64,000 nucleotides of DNA from Hepsetus odoe. Lineage: Eukaryota; Chordata; Actinopteri; Characiformes; Hepsetidae. The notes beneath the pieces were generated by a model that was not told the origin of the DNA, searched no databases, and worked only from the letters and a program-made list of their open reading frames with translations. The DNA lies in NCBI GenBank assembly GCA_017165825.1, contig CM029377.1, positions 20,735,700-20,799,699 of the forward strand, in the 5' to 3' direction. The position numbers and the translations under genes are program-made. Positions 1 to 11,209 of the stretch are shown here, piece by piece; position 1 is the first letter of the stretch, and every line of letters begins with the position of its first letter.

Positions 1-147
1 CTCCAGTTACAGAATGATGCATGACCTCAGGGGTCATCATTAAAAAATTTAAGACATGCCCACTCCCCACTTCTTTATTTAAAATTGACACAATAATTGG
101 TTTAAATTTTAGCATCTCTGCTGCTTCCAGCTCGCATCATCAGAACT

Positions 148-236
148 GTGTGTGTGTGTGTGTGTGTGAGTGTGTGTATGTGTGTGTGTGTGTGTCTGTG
201 CGTGTGTGTGTGTGTGTGTGTGCATGTGTGTGTTGG
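148..236. repeat. (TG)n microsatellite, imperfect
   Basis: An imperfect TG dinucleotide tract with a few GAG, TATG and CGTG interruptions. Reading frames across it give only Cys-Val or His-Thr repeats and are not genes. Confidence 0.97.
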
Positions 237-417
237 TGAGTCTAAACCCTGATCGCTCAGTCTCACACACAGACGCCAGATTAGCAATTAACAATCTGCA
301 ATTAGAAAACCATTCGGGTTTGTCCAAGAATGAGGGATTAGCAGGCGGAGAGGGGGATGCGCGAGGGACGAGTCTAATAGGATTATGATCAGACCATTAA
401 ACATCAGGCTCAAGTCC

Positions 418-418
418 C

Positions 419-459
<41 letters not shown>
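418..459. repeat. (GA)n microsatellite
   Basis: A run of AG dinucleotides with one AAAG interruption. It is followed by a GATA/GACA tract at about 633-664 and purine-rich sequence. Confidence 0.95.
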
Positions 460-632
460 TAGAAGGAGGGAATAAATCCTGATGAATGAGTAAAGGGAAA
501 TAAATTAGGTATTTTCTATTTCAATCTAGAAATGGTCTAAAATTAGGACTGACAGGAGAAGCAGGATGCAGGAATGAACAGAGAATCTACTGAGAAAGAA
601 TAGAAATAATCTCCTGGAAGGAAAGAGGAAAA

Positions 633-664
633 TTAGATAGATAGATAGATAGACAGACAGATGG
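633..664. repeat. (GATA)n/(GACA)n microsatellite
   Basis: Four to five GATA units pass into GACA units. Confidence 0.85.
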
Positions 665-890
665 ACAGGTAGAAATTAGAAAGTTAACAGAGAGAAAGAG
701 AGAGGTTAGCTTGGCAGTGGGGGATTAAAGGGATCACCATGGTTTCTATTATGCACTATGTGCTCCTCCTCTGATGAGAGACACCTGAACAGGTCCAGGG
801 GAAAGACTCCAGGTCAAAAGAGATGACAGGATTAGAGGTCTATGGTTTGGGCCATGTTTAAATTAAGTCCCCGTTGTCCACCTACGCTGG

Positions 891-891
891 T

Positions 892-980
<89 letters not shown>

Positions 981-1040
981 TGAGTGTGCGCGTGAGTGTG
1001 CTTCTTCTACTTCCTTGTCAACATACACACACACACACAC
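891..1040. repeat. (TG)n then (AC)n microsatellite pair
   Basis: A TG tract of about 85 bp (891-976) is followed by GCGCGTGAGTGT sequence and then an (AC)n tract at 1022-1040. The opposite dinucleotide phases on one strand make a short inverted repeat. Confidence 0.95.
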
Positions 1041-1089
1041 TTTATAAGCACCTTCAGCACAGATAACAGTCCAATTACGATTCTTTGAG

Positions 1090-1262
1090 TGACCTTCACG
1101 AGAAATTAAAAGAGTGAGATAGAAAGAGCAAGAGAAGAAAAGAGTAAATGGAGAGGAGGCAAGCGATGCAAAAAGAGAGAATGAAAAAGAGAAGAGGGAA
1201 GAGGGAAGAGAGTAGGAAGGGCGAAAAAGATTGGATAAGAGAATCAGAGAAAGTAAGAGACT
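1090..1262. repeat. Purine-rich low-complexity tract
   Basis: The plus strand is almost entirely A and G, with a GAGGGAA subrepeat near 1195-1210. It has no coding features. Confidence 0.7.
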
Positions 1263-1309
1263 TTATTTTCAGTCTGTTCATTTTGAACACTTAAAAATGT
1301 GGCACCCAA

Positions 1310-1535
1310 ACCAGAATGGAGCCGGTTCTCTCTTGGTGGGAAAGTTCTCCTCAAAACACCATCGAACGGAGCTGGTTCACTCTTGGTTGGAAAGCTCTTC
1401 TCAAAACACCAACATTCTCCTCTAAAAACCATTAAACGGAGCTGGTTCTGTCTTGCTGGGTAAGTTCTTCTCAAAACACCACTATTCTCCTCAAAACACC
1501 ATAAAACGGAACTGGTTCCCTCTTGGTGGAAAAGT
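1310..1535. repeat. Short minisatellite, 50/70 bp units
   Basis: Four units start with a conserved GGAGCNGGTTC motif at about 1318, 1368, 1438 and 1508, so spacing is 50, 70 and 70 bp. The last two units also contain CAAAACACCAYNATTCTCC segments. These resemble the unit of the large minisatellite at 2226-6963, so the two arrays may share an origin. Confidence 0.8.
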
Positions 1536-1539
1536 CTAA

Positions 1540-2225
1540 ATGAGTGACTGTATAAAGTAAACCACTAAAGATGTGAGAGAGAGTCTTTTTCTGTTGAAAA
1601 AGTCACTCTTGCTCCGCTAAGTGTACTTAGGCCACCACTGCCATGAGCCACTAAAAGCAATGACCAAAGGCCAATCCTGAAGCAGAAGGGCAACATCGAG
1701 GGCACTCTGGGAAGAATGAGTGCCAGCTGCAGTATCAATGGACAGCATGAAGAAGGTCTTGGTGCAAACTCAAGGGGATTGATTTTAAAGGCTAGGTTAA
1801 GTGGTCCTTTCACAGAACATCTCATGTCTTCCTCAGACTGGCTTTACTTGTGCATTAATCCAGTCCGAAAAAAAATGATTTTCCCCCAGAACAACGACGA
1901 AAAAAGCCACCTTTGTGAGACTGCAGTAAACAAAAATCAATGAGCCAATTTCTCCTGCTCAGCCAAAAGTCTCAGAAGTTCTCAATTACATTGCTATGAA
2001 AACTGAAAACCTGAAAAGCGTCTGAGTCTGCAGAGCCTCAGTTACTCATGGTGCATAACCCCTATTAAGTGCACTAGACAGATGCTCACTTGTCTCAATT
2101 GCTTCTCTGGAGACCCAACTCGAAAAACAAGACCAACAAATCTCATCGCTCTTCAGTGAAACCAGCACATTCCACTGACATTTCCCAAAACAAAAGACAA
2201 CAATTTCAGTTAAGCACTGTTAGTC
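1540..2225. other. Apparently single-copy sequence, no gene seen
   Basis: No open frame with protein-like composition, no splice-bounded exon and no recognised transposon. The last 100 bases are CA-rich and grade into the minisatellite. Confidence 0.5.
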
Positions 2226-3402
2226 TTCATCCAACATCACCATTCTTCACCAAAAATAGCATTTTCCATTAAACATCTCACTCCATCAATCACCATCGAA
2301 GGTCAGTATCAATACCATAATTCTTCAACAAACAACATAATTTGCTATCAAACACTATAATTTTCCACCCAAACACCATCATTCTCCACAAAACACCATT
2401 ATTCTACACTATAAACATCATCATTCTCCATCAAACACCATCATTCTCCACAATAAACACCACCATTCTCCATCAAATATCAACATTCTTCATCAAACAC
2501 CATCATTCTCCATCAAACACCATCATTCTCCACTATAAACACCATCATTCTCCATCAAACACCATCATTCTTTATTTTAAACTCCATCATTCTCAACTAT
2601 AAACACCACCATTCCCCACTATACACACCATAATTCTCCATCAAACGCCATCATTCTCCACTATAAACACCATAATTCTACATCATACACCATCATTCAC
2701 TACTATAAATGCCATTATTTTCCACTATAAACACCATCATTCTCAAATATGAACACGATTGTTATCCATCAAACACAATCATTCTCCACTATAAACAATA
2801 TCATTCTCCATCAAACACTGTCAATTTCCAATAGAAACACCGTCATTCTCCAATATAAACAGCATCATTCTCCATCAAACACCATCATTCTCCATCAAAG
2901 ACAATTGTAATCCACTATATACACCTTCATTCTCCATCAAAAACCATAATTCTACATTATAAACACCATCATTCTCCACCCAAACAGCATTAGTCTCCAC
3001 TATAAACACCATCCTTCTCCCTAAAACATCATCATTCTCTACTATAAACACCATTATTCTACACTATAAACGCCATCCTTCTCCTGCTAACACCATCACT
3101 CTCCACTATAAACATCATCCTTCCCCAGTATAAACACCATCATTCTACATCAAACACCAGCATTCTCCACTATAAGCACCATCATTCTCCACCCAAACAC
3201 CATCATTCTTCACCCAAACACCATCGTTTCTTCACCCAAACACCACCATTCTCCACCCAAACACCACCATTCTCCACTATAAACACCATCATTCTCCATC
3301 AAGCACTATAATTTGCTGCTATAAACACCATCATTCTCCATCCAAACACCATTATTTTCCACCCAAACACCATCATCCTCCATCAAACACCATCATTCTC
3401 CA
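2226..3402. repeat. 20-22 bp minisatellite, block 1
   Basis: Tandem copies begin CACCATCATTCTCCA and end in one of three linkers: CTATAAA (22 bp unit), TCAAA (20 bp) or YCCAAA (21 bp). More than 50 degenerate units are present. Units are most diverged at the left edge and around 2700-2830. Because the units lack frequent stops, spurious frames occur (for example 2342-2602). The same repeat resumes at 4983. Confidence 0.97.
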
Positions 3403-3734
3403 CGTTTGCATATTAACATGAATGTTCTCCAAGAAACATAGAAAAAAAAAACCCACAGTTTCAATCAAACTAGCAATATTCTTTACCAAAACTATTTATA
3501 CATTCTTCTCCAATAAACATCAGCTGTACAAGTTTCTTGTTTTAGTGTTTGTTGCTATTGACAGAGTTTCTTTGCTGGATGTTGGTGTTTGATGGAGTAA
3601 TGTGTAATTTGTTGGATTTGTGGAGTTTAGAAAATGTTGGTTTAGACAACGCTGACTGGAGAACTTTGGGTTGCAGTGCTAATACAGGACTGTGTTTGTG
3701 CCATCTCTCATTTCTACATCTTTCATTTCTAGAC

Positions 3735-4230
3735 ATTCTTGTACAATGTGTTGTTGAGAAACAGTTCTCCAGATCTTCCTGAAGGACAGTGTTTTTGTCT
3801 CTCATTGTCAGTACAGTCTCTGTACCTGAGCAGTTCTCCAGTTCTTCCTGAAGGACAGTGTTTTTGTGCCTCATTTTCAGTGCAGTCTCTGTACCTGAGC
3901 AGTTTGATTGTTTTCTATTGGTTAATCCACTCAGTGATCTACATCTGAACTTTCAAGCAGAACAAAGCATCTAATTTAGGACATGAAAAAGTGAAGAAAC
4001 AGGTGCAGATGATTCCAGATGATCAGGTGATGTGTTTACTGCTGATGCTGAACACTGTTGGAAACCCATTTATCTAGAATCACTTTGCAGCCTGGAGCAC
4101 AAAAACATCTCTTCCTGTTTCCCAACACTAAGACAGTTTGACAGGAATACATTCGTATTTTGCACCAACAAGGTGTTTTCTACAAACTACAATGAAATTA
4201 GGGGTTCAAGACTTTTGCACAGTACTGTAA
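3735..4230 (+). repeat. Dispersed repeat R1, copy 1
   Basis: About 490 bp that recurs at 49128-49620 (plus) and in shorter reverse copies at 42196-42290 and 59795-59940. It opens with tandem 69 bp units containing CTTCCTGAAGGACAGTGT, starting near 3762 and 3831. The right end (4211-4229, ACTTTTGCACAGTACTGTA) resembles the inverted terminus of some Tc1/mariner transposons. No transposase is visible, so this may be a non-autonomous DNA transposon or simply a repeat with a transposon abutting it. The family is not recognised. Confidence 0.65.
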
Positions 4231-4703
4231 ATAATTATACATGGTAGTGTTAGGACAGTGGAGCTTTTTGAAAGGGAGTACATCAGCATGAAAGATCACT
4301 TTCTCTTGCTTTGGAAATCAATAAATCTCCAATAATCTGACCCTGAAGCTCCAAACTCTCCAAGCTATCTGTCTCTTCTTTGTTCATAGACCAGAAACAA
4401 GCACCAAGCATGACCTCCTGCTGCTGCTTACGTCCCACTTAGTGAGTAAAACATTTAGCCTACTTACTATCTATGTTGCTCATGAGGCTACCGGGATATC
4501 ATGACCCCAACAGGCCACTCTTTGTGTCCGAGCCACTGAACACATAGGTCAGAGAAAATAATTTAATAAAAGTTTAAAGAACTTTGTTGCAAGCTATTTT
4601 CCACAGCCTAATTAAATGTGCAGCCACCCCCACCTACTAGCAGAACATGTTTCCAGGACATGAGAGCAAGACATGATGAAATGTTAAAAACCTGTTAAAA
4701 ACC
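4231..4703. other. No gene or recognised repeat
   Basis: Single-copy-looking sequence between repeat R1 and a SINE. It is A/T-rich near 4555-4615. I see no exon-like frame. Confidence 0.4.
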
Positions 4704-4941
4704 TGGGGCAGCGGTGGCCTAGTGGTTAGGGAGTTGGCCCTGCATCGGAAGATTGTGGGTTCGATTCCCTCACAAGTAGGTTGCCCTGAGGTACCCCCGA
4801 GCAAGGTACGCTTTCAATAGCTGCCCAATACTGCATGGTGTTTGTGTGCATGGGTTAAAAGCAGAGGTCCAATTTCGTTGTTGTTCATGCTTGCTGTGCT
4901 GTGAGCGTGAACAACAACGTAATGACAAGGGTTGTCACTTA
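4704..4941 (+). mobile_element. tRNA-derived SINE (type A), full length
   Basis: The head GGTGGCCTAGTGGTTAGG is a tRNA-like A box and GGTTCGATTCC a B box. It is followed by a conserved body (GTTGCCCTGAGGTACC, GAGCAAGGTAC, AGCTGCCCAATACTGC, CCAATTTCGTTGT) and a tail AATGACAAGGGTTGTCACTT. TTAAAAAC flanks both sides as a probable target-site duplication. It sits in the gap between the two blocks of the 20-22 bp minisatellite. Confidence 0.88.
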
Positions 4942-4982
4942 AAAACTTTAAAAAAAAAATCAAATTACATTGGTCTACTGTG

Positions 4983-6963
4983 AATCAAACATAAACACCA
5001 ATGCATTCACCATAAATCTATACTTAAACACCATGATTATCTCTGAAACCTTATTTTTCTCTATCAAACACCATCGTTATCCAACCAAACATCACTATAA
5101 ACACCATCATTCTCCACTATAAATGCATTCATTATAAAAAAACATAATTCTCCACTATAAACACCATCATTTTTCCACTATAAACACCGTCATTCTCCAC
5201 AACAAACACCATCATTCTCCATCCAAACACCATCATTCTCCACTATAAACACCATCATTCTCCACTACAAACACCATCATTCTCCATCCAAACACCATCA
5301 TTCTCCACTATAAGCACCATCATTTTCCATCAAACACCATCATTCTCCACTATAAACACCATCATTGTCCATTATAGACTCCATCTTTCTCCTCCGAATG
5401 CCATCATTCTCCACCAAACACCCTTATTCTCCATCCAAGCACCATCATTATCCACTATAAAAACCCATCATTCTCCATCAAACACCATAATTCTCCACCA
5501 AACACCACCATTCTATGTCCAAAAACCATCATTCTCCACTATAAACACCATAATTTTCCATTACAGACACCATCATTCTCCATTATAAACACCATCATTT
5601 CCTCCAAATGCCATTATTCTCCACCAAACACCATCATTCTCCATCAAACACTATAATTTTTCACCATAAACGTGTTCATTATTCACAACCCCCATAATTC
5701 TCCACTATAAACACCATCAATTTCCACTATAAACACCATCATTCTCCACTATAAACACCACAATTATCCACTATAAACACCATCATTCTCCAGCCAAACA
5801 CCATCATTCTCCACTATAAACACCATCATTCTCCATCAAACACCATCTTTCTCCACCAAACACCATTGTTCTATAGCCAAACACCATCATTCTCCACTAT
5901 AAACACCATCATTTTCCATTATAGACACCATCATTCTCCATTATAAACACCATTATTTCCTCCAAATGCCATTATTCTCCACCAAACACCATCATTCTCC
6001 ATCAAACACCATAATATTCCACCATAAACGCATTCATTATTCACAACCCCCATAATTCTCCACTATAAACACCATCAATTTCCACTATAAACACCATCAT
6101 TCTCCACTATAAACACCATCATTATCCACTATAAACACATCATTCTCTATCCAAACACCATCATTCTCCACTATAAACACCATCATTCTCCATCAAACAC
6201 CATCTTTCTCCACCAAACACCATCATTCTATGTCCAAACACCATCATTCTCCACTATAAACACCATCATTTTCCATTATAGACACCATCATTCTCCATTA
6301 TAAACACCATCATTCTCCTCCACATGCCATTATTCTCCACTATAAACACCATTATTTCCACCACTATAAACACCATCTTTTTCCACTATAAACACCATCA
6401 TTCTCCATCCAAACACCACCATTCTCCACTATAAACACCATCATTCTCCATCAAACACCATCTTTCTCCACCAAACACCATTGTTCTATATCCAAACACC
6501 ATCATTCTCCACTATAAACACCATCATTTTCCATTATAGACACCATCATTCTCCATTATAAATACCATCATTTCCTCCAAATGCCATTATTCTCCACCAA
6601 ACACCATCATTCTCCATCAAACACCATAATTATCCACTATAAACACATCATTCTCTATCCAAACACCATCATTCTCCACTATAAACACCATCATTCTCCA
6701 TCAAACACCATCGTTCTCCACCAAACACCATCATTCTATATCCAAACACCATCATTCTCCACTATAAACACCATCATTTTCCATTATAGACACCATCATT
6801 CTCCATTATAAACACCACCATTCTCCTCCACATGCCATTATTCTCCACTATAAACACCATCATTTTCCCACTATAAGCACCATCATTTTCCACTATAAAC
6901 ACCATAATTCTCCTCCAAACACCATCATTCTCTATCAAACACCATCATTCTCCACCCAAAACT
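4983..6963. repeat. 20-22 bp minisatellite, block 2, with higher-order repeat
   Basis: The same CACCATCATTCTCCA unit as block 1. From about 5511 the array has a second level of periodicity. The marker TTCTATRTCCAAA recurs near 5511, 5869, 6226, 6484 and 6734, giving superunits of 358, 357, 258 and 250 bp. Each superunit contains the same ordered variants (CATTATAGACACC, TCCTCCAAATGCC, and in the long ones CATTCATTATTCACAACCCC). The last two superunits lack about 100 bp of internal units. Frames such as 6581-6811 are artefacts. Confidence 0.95.
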
Positions 6964-7654
6964 AATATCTGCTGTAAATGATTCATTAACTTCTACAGAC
7001 CACAAATAAATTATTAATTATCTAAGGTATTTAGTTAATTAAGACCTTCACTTCATCACATTATTACTTTCCTTGTTTCTCTAGATTTCTTTTTCTTCCG
7101 TTAGTAGTTTGTGCAGTTCAGTGAGGATTTTGCAGCTTGTATCTTTCCATACATCTGTTCATGTGTATAAATATCCCTCTATTTTTATCCCTCTTTCAGT
7201 GAAAGCATCTTATTCCCATACTTCATATCACATGTTGCGTTTAACACTCATGATTCCCTGCAGGTGTTAATAGCCTCACCTGATCTAATCTGTGTAGTTT
7301 GGAGATTAATGGGACAGTATCCTCTTCCTCTTTTTGGGGTTCAAATTTTTTCACTGTTTTTATTTATTTATTTATTTATTTTTTTTTTTCTTATGTCTGC
7401 TGACTCTCTTCTTTCCTTTTTTCTATCCTTCCCTCTCTTGCCTCCCCTCTCAGCGATGACTCAGCTATAATCCCTCAGCCCCACAGGGATAAAAAAAGTG
7501 GCACGACATGTCCGGACAAGCGTTAAAAGGGAACTTTCATCAAGTGCACAAGTGTCCCAATATGTCCTCTTTAGCGGGACAACAATGACTACGTTCTAAA
7601 AATAAAGTTTCCACCATGTTCGCAGCACTGAGTGGAGGCAGCACCAAATAATTT
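6964..7654. other. A/T-rich sequence without a gene
   Basis: A/T-rich around 6990-7080, with a (TTTA)n tract and T run near 7360-7392. No supported coding sequence. Confidence 0.45.
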
Positions 7655-7768
7655 AATGCCTACTATAAATGATTCTGTATCTACCATGAATGATTCAGTA
7701 TATACAATAAATGATTAAGTATTCTCCGAGAATGATTCAGTATCCACTCTAAATGATACAGCATCTAG

Positions 7769-7985
7769 TGAAAGTGACTATTCTTATCATTGCAAGGTCA
7801 CAGCACAGCACACAGTGAACCACAACAAAATTGGACCTCTGCATTTAACCCATGCAGAAGTGGAGCAGTGACGGGGATGGTACCTTGCTCAAGGGTACCT
7901 CAGTGCAACCTGCTGGTAAGGGGTTTGAACTCACAATCTTCCAATCCTGTGGCTAACTCCCTAACCACTAGGCCACCGCTGCCCC
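7769..7985 (-). mobile_element. tRNA-derived SINE (type A)
   Basis: Reverse copy of the element at 4704. Reading leftward it has GGCAGCGGTGGCCTAGTGGTTAGG, a degenerate B box, the GAGGTACCCTTGAGCAAGGTACC body and the GTCACTTTCAC end. Inserted in the 21 bp array. Confidence 0.87.
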
Positions 7986-8153
7986 TACTATACTCTACTA
8001 TACTCTATCATCTATTATGAAAGATTTGGGATCTCCTATAAATCAGTTTCTGCTATAAATGGTTGTGTCCTCTATGATTGATTCAGTATCTACTCTAATT
8101 GATTTTGGATGCTCAACGGATGATTCAGTATCTACTTGAAATTATTCAGTATC

Positions 8154-8318
8154 CATTTACATTTACATTTGTTTCATTTAGCAGACGCTCTTATCCAGAG
8201 CGACTTCCATGTCCTAATAACAGGGACAGTACCCCTGGAGCAACTCAGGGTTAAGGGTCTTGCTCAGGGACCCATTGGTGGTAGTGCCAGAGGTGGGACC
8301 ACTAGACCACTGCCACCC
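8154..8318 (-). mobile_element. tRNA-derived SINE (type B), internally deleted
   Basis: Left edge ACATTTACATTT, then the conserved tail complement AGCAGACGCTCTTATCCAGA and the body TGGAGCAACTCAGGGTTAAG. The B-box segment present in other copies is missing between GAGGTGGGACC and ACTAGACC. Confidence 0.87.
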
Positions 8319-8420
8319 TATATCCAAGATGAATGATTCAGTATCCGCCCTTAATGAGTTGATTCAGTATCTATTATGAACTGTTCAGAATCCAGTTTGA
8401 ATGGTTAAGTATCCACTGTT

Positions 8421-8862
8421 TATTATTTTACTATCTACTATTTCATCATCATCACCATTGCACAGAGGCACCCAGAGACATGTGGAGACAACTTGTAGCG
8501 AGACTGGAATGGTTGCACGTTCTACCCTTTCTGTCTGAAAGGAATTATGTGGATAAGTGGACAAGATGCCACTCAGAAAAATGGACAAACTTCTGTTACT
8601 TCTGTCTTTGAAACAAATAAACATCAGTCCAGGACATCTGTCAGGAGAGACATTTTCACCAAACTGTTCTTTAAAGCTCCAGCGAGGTAGGTTTTCATTA
8701 CTCATCGTCCTGCCTGCTGGGACAGGCATTTACTGTAGCCTAACCAAGCAGTTAGTGCCCATCAGGGAACAGGAGGACACTGATGGAATTAAACCAGAAT
8801 TAAACAGAATTCCCAAGAGAACATGAGTCGTCCCAATCCTGCACACTCCATTTACCAGCTGA
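8421..8862. other. No gene or repeat recognised
   Basis: Mixed-composition sequence with a frame at 8557-8826 of no recognisable protein family. I do not support a gene here. Confidence 0.4.
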
Positions 8863-9120
8863 TCAGAGAGAGAGAGGGAGAAGGGGAAAAAAGAAATAAA
8901 AAGAGAGAGGAAAGAGGACACAAGAAAGGGAGGAAACAACAGATAGTGGGAAAGAGGAAAAAGAGAGAAAGACTGAGAAATTATGAGAGATAATAAATGA
9001 GAAGGGAGACAGAGAGAAAGAGAGAGGCAAGGGAAAAGAATGAAAGAAGAGGGAGAAAGTAGAAAAAAGAACAAGAAGAATGAGAAAAAGAAAAGACAAA
9101 AAAAAAAAAAAAAAGAACTT
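8863..9120. repeat. Long polypurine tract
   Basis: About 250 bases that are more than 90% A/G on the plus strand, ending in an A run at 9097-9115. Minus-strand frames here read as Ser/Leu/Phe-rich strings and are compositional artefacts. Confidence 0.85.
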
Positions 9121-9179
9121 CCGGGAGAAAAACAAGAAACCCAAGTGTAAAAATGTTGAATCATTAAATATTATTTTAA

Positions 9180-9342
9180 AGTGAAAGTGACTATTTGTCA
9201 CATACACACCATCCAGCAGGGAGCAGCTGTGTCCAGCTCCTGGGGAGCAGCGAGGGTGATGGTACCTTGATCAAGGGAACCTCAGGGTGACCTACTGGTC
9301 CAGGATTCTAACCCACAAACTTCTGCTCCTTGGATCATAGAT
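9180..9342 (-). mobile_element. SINE type A relative, diverged
   Basis: It starts GTGAAAGTGAC like the reverse SINEs, then has CCATCCAGCAGGGAGCAGCTG, the GGTACCTTGATCAAGGGAACC body and a decayed head. It belongs to the same subtype as the copies at 20266, 42692 and 54540. Confidence 0.7.
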
Positions 9343-9379
9343 GAATAAATGTTTTCAGGTGTTCAGTCGAGTATTTAAG

Positions 9380-9570
9380 ACACTTGTCCTGTCCTGGTCC
9401 TTCTCCTTGATCCCTGTCCAGATCTTGATGCCTATTATGTCCTAATGCCTGTTCATTCTGATCCTTCTGGTCCCTGTTCTGATCCCTGTTGTGTCCTGAA
9501 CCTCATCCTGATCCTGGTCACCGACCTATCCTGATTCCTGTCCTGTCCTGTCATCCAATCCTAGCCCACC
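9380..9570. repeat. Degenerate ~20 bp CCTGATCCCTGT minisatellite
   Basis: Repeated CCTGATCCCTGTYCTG motifs at irregular 17-22 bp spacing. Weakly ordered, perhaps an old array. Confidence 0.6.
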
Positions 9571-9639
9571 TGGTCGTATCAACTACACAATAAACTGGAT
9601 TTCCTTGTCAGTGAGCAGTCTAGATCAGTAACTCCAATG

Positions 9640-10345
9640 TTCATCTTGTGACTAAATTGTTAATCTGGTCAATAAATCCCTTCATTTGGTGATTAAACTG
9701 TAATGAACTGACAGACCTCGCTTACCTGGTCTTTTGTGTAATCTGGTGAATAAACTGTAAATTATGTGAATAATTTGTTAATCTGGTGCTTAATCTTTTT
9801 CTCAAATGTTCTATCCGATTCATAAATTGTTCAATATCTGGTGGATAAAGAGTTTATCTGCTTTATTATCTGTTTAATATGTTATATAATGTTGTTTTCG
9901 TAGCTATTACAGTCCTTGAAACTGTTAATCTGGTATATGAAGAGTTAATTTGGTGCATAAACAGTTAAACTGGTGAATAAGCCATTAATCTGGTGTATAA
10001 TCAGTTATTCTACAGTATCATCAGTTAATCTGGTATATAAAAAAATAATCTGTATTATAAAGAGTTAATCTGGTGCACAAAAAATGTATCTGGATTATAA
10101 AGAGCTAATCTGGTGCATAATCAGTTATTATGGGGTATAAAGAGTTAATCTGGTGTATAATCAGTTATGCTGGGTATAAAGAGTTAATTTGGTGTATAAA
10201 GAGTTAATCTGGTGTATAATCAGTTAATTTGGTGTATAATTAATTAATCTGGTGTATAAACAGTTAATCTGGGGTATAAAGAATTAATCTGGTGTATAAT
10301 CAGTTAATCTGGTGTATAAACAGTTAATCAGGAATATAATCAATA
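9640..10345. repeat. 20 bp minisatellite
   Basis: Units close to AGTTAATCTGGTGTATAAWC repeat about 30 times. The right part (10140-10345) is nearly regular and the left part strongly diverged. A second copy of the left edge lies at 11365-11470. Confidence 0.92.
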
Positions 10346-10460
10346 AAACAAGATGAATTTTACTCAGTGAGTAAAAACTACTGTGAATTATAAAACAAAC
10401 ATGAGCTCTTTATTGGAACGTTTTTGTCCTTAATGAGGCACAAAATAGCATACATTGATG

Positions 10461-10496
<36 letters not shown>
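10461..10496. repeat. (AC)n microsatellite
   Basis: About 17 AC units. Confidence 0.95.
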
Positions 10497-10498
<2 letters not shown>

Positions 10499-10594
10499 TC
10501 AGCACTGTTAGTTTTCTAGATCTCTCTCACACACACACCCTTGTTCAGTCATTTTGACCTCATTGTCTATAATTGTCACACACAGCTGACAATG

Positions 10595-10815
10595 TGGTGA
10601 CTGAGGTGGCGGGAGTAAGGCATGTGGTAAGGGAGGGAGACAGAATGAGGCAGAGAGATTGAACAAGGAAATGAAGCAGAGTTTTGAAGCGGGGAAATGA
10701 GGCAAGGAGATTGAGGCAAGGGGGGATGGGAAGGTATTGAGGTAGGGGGATTTTAGAGTGTGGATTGAGGCAGGGGCGATGAGGCAGGGGATGGAGGCAT
10801 GGAAAGGCAGGGGAC
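10595..10815. repeat. G-rich minisatellite, ~17-20 bp
   Basis: Variants of GAGATTGAGGCAAGGGG repeat with irregular spacing. Several runs of three to six G are close together (10715-10760), so the strand could form a G-quadruplex. Minus-strand Pro/Leu-rich frames are artefacts. Confidence 0.75.
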
Positions 10816-10829
10816 AGCAGCATGGTTAT

Positions 10830-11200
10830 TCTTGTTTATAACGGGCTGTTAATGAGCTACTAGCTTGCGTGCAGATTTATTCCAGGCCCGGTTTGTTCAT
10901 TGATTAATTAACTTACACTTTAAATCATAATGACATCAAATCAATTGAACAGCAGCTGTGCTGAGTGTTGCACAGCTGATCCAGTCTGTATGTTAAACAG
11001 TATAATGAGCTAAACGGCTGATTTATTGGATGGAAAAACACTGGTTTTAAATTTGTTTTGTTGCATTTTCATGGTTGTAAATATTTTATCCACTTCAAAC
11101 CAAAGGTAAACACGTCAAGGGACGATCATTTGGTGATTACGAAAGATGAATTGGACATTCATTCCATCCTGATGTTGTGCTGTTTGAATCACGAAAATCA
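10830..11200. other. Non-repetitive stretch, candidate conserved noncoding DNA
   Basis: 10840-10990 has the look of a vertebrate noncoding element: TTAATGAGCTACTAGC, TGATTAATTAACTTAC and CAGCAGCTGTGCTGAG, homeodomain-like and E-box-like words without repeats. No coding frame. This is inference only. Confidence 0.25.
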
Positions 11201-11209
11201 TCCTGGTGG

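Larger units (their letters stand above)
7655..8420. repeat. 21 bp minisatellite invaded by two SINEs
   Basis: Degenerate units around ATGATTCAGTATCTACT occur at 7655-7768, 7990-8153 and 8319-8420. The gaps are SINE insertions (7769-7985 and 8154-8318), so one array of about 380 bp was split twice. Confidence 0.85.

Noticed and set aside
4704..4790. tRNA gene
   Set aside because: A and B boxes belong to a SINE head. The body and tail are those of the SINE family and the acceptor stem does not close.
2226..6963. CRISPR-like spacing of short repeats
   Set aside because: Units are directly contiguous, degenerate and without unique spacers. The genome is eukaryotic.
8385..8729. 114-codon minus-strand frame
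   Set aside because: It partly overlaps the 21 bp minisatellite edge and shows no family resemblance.
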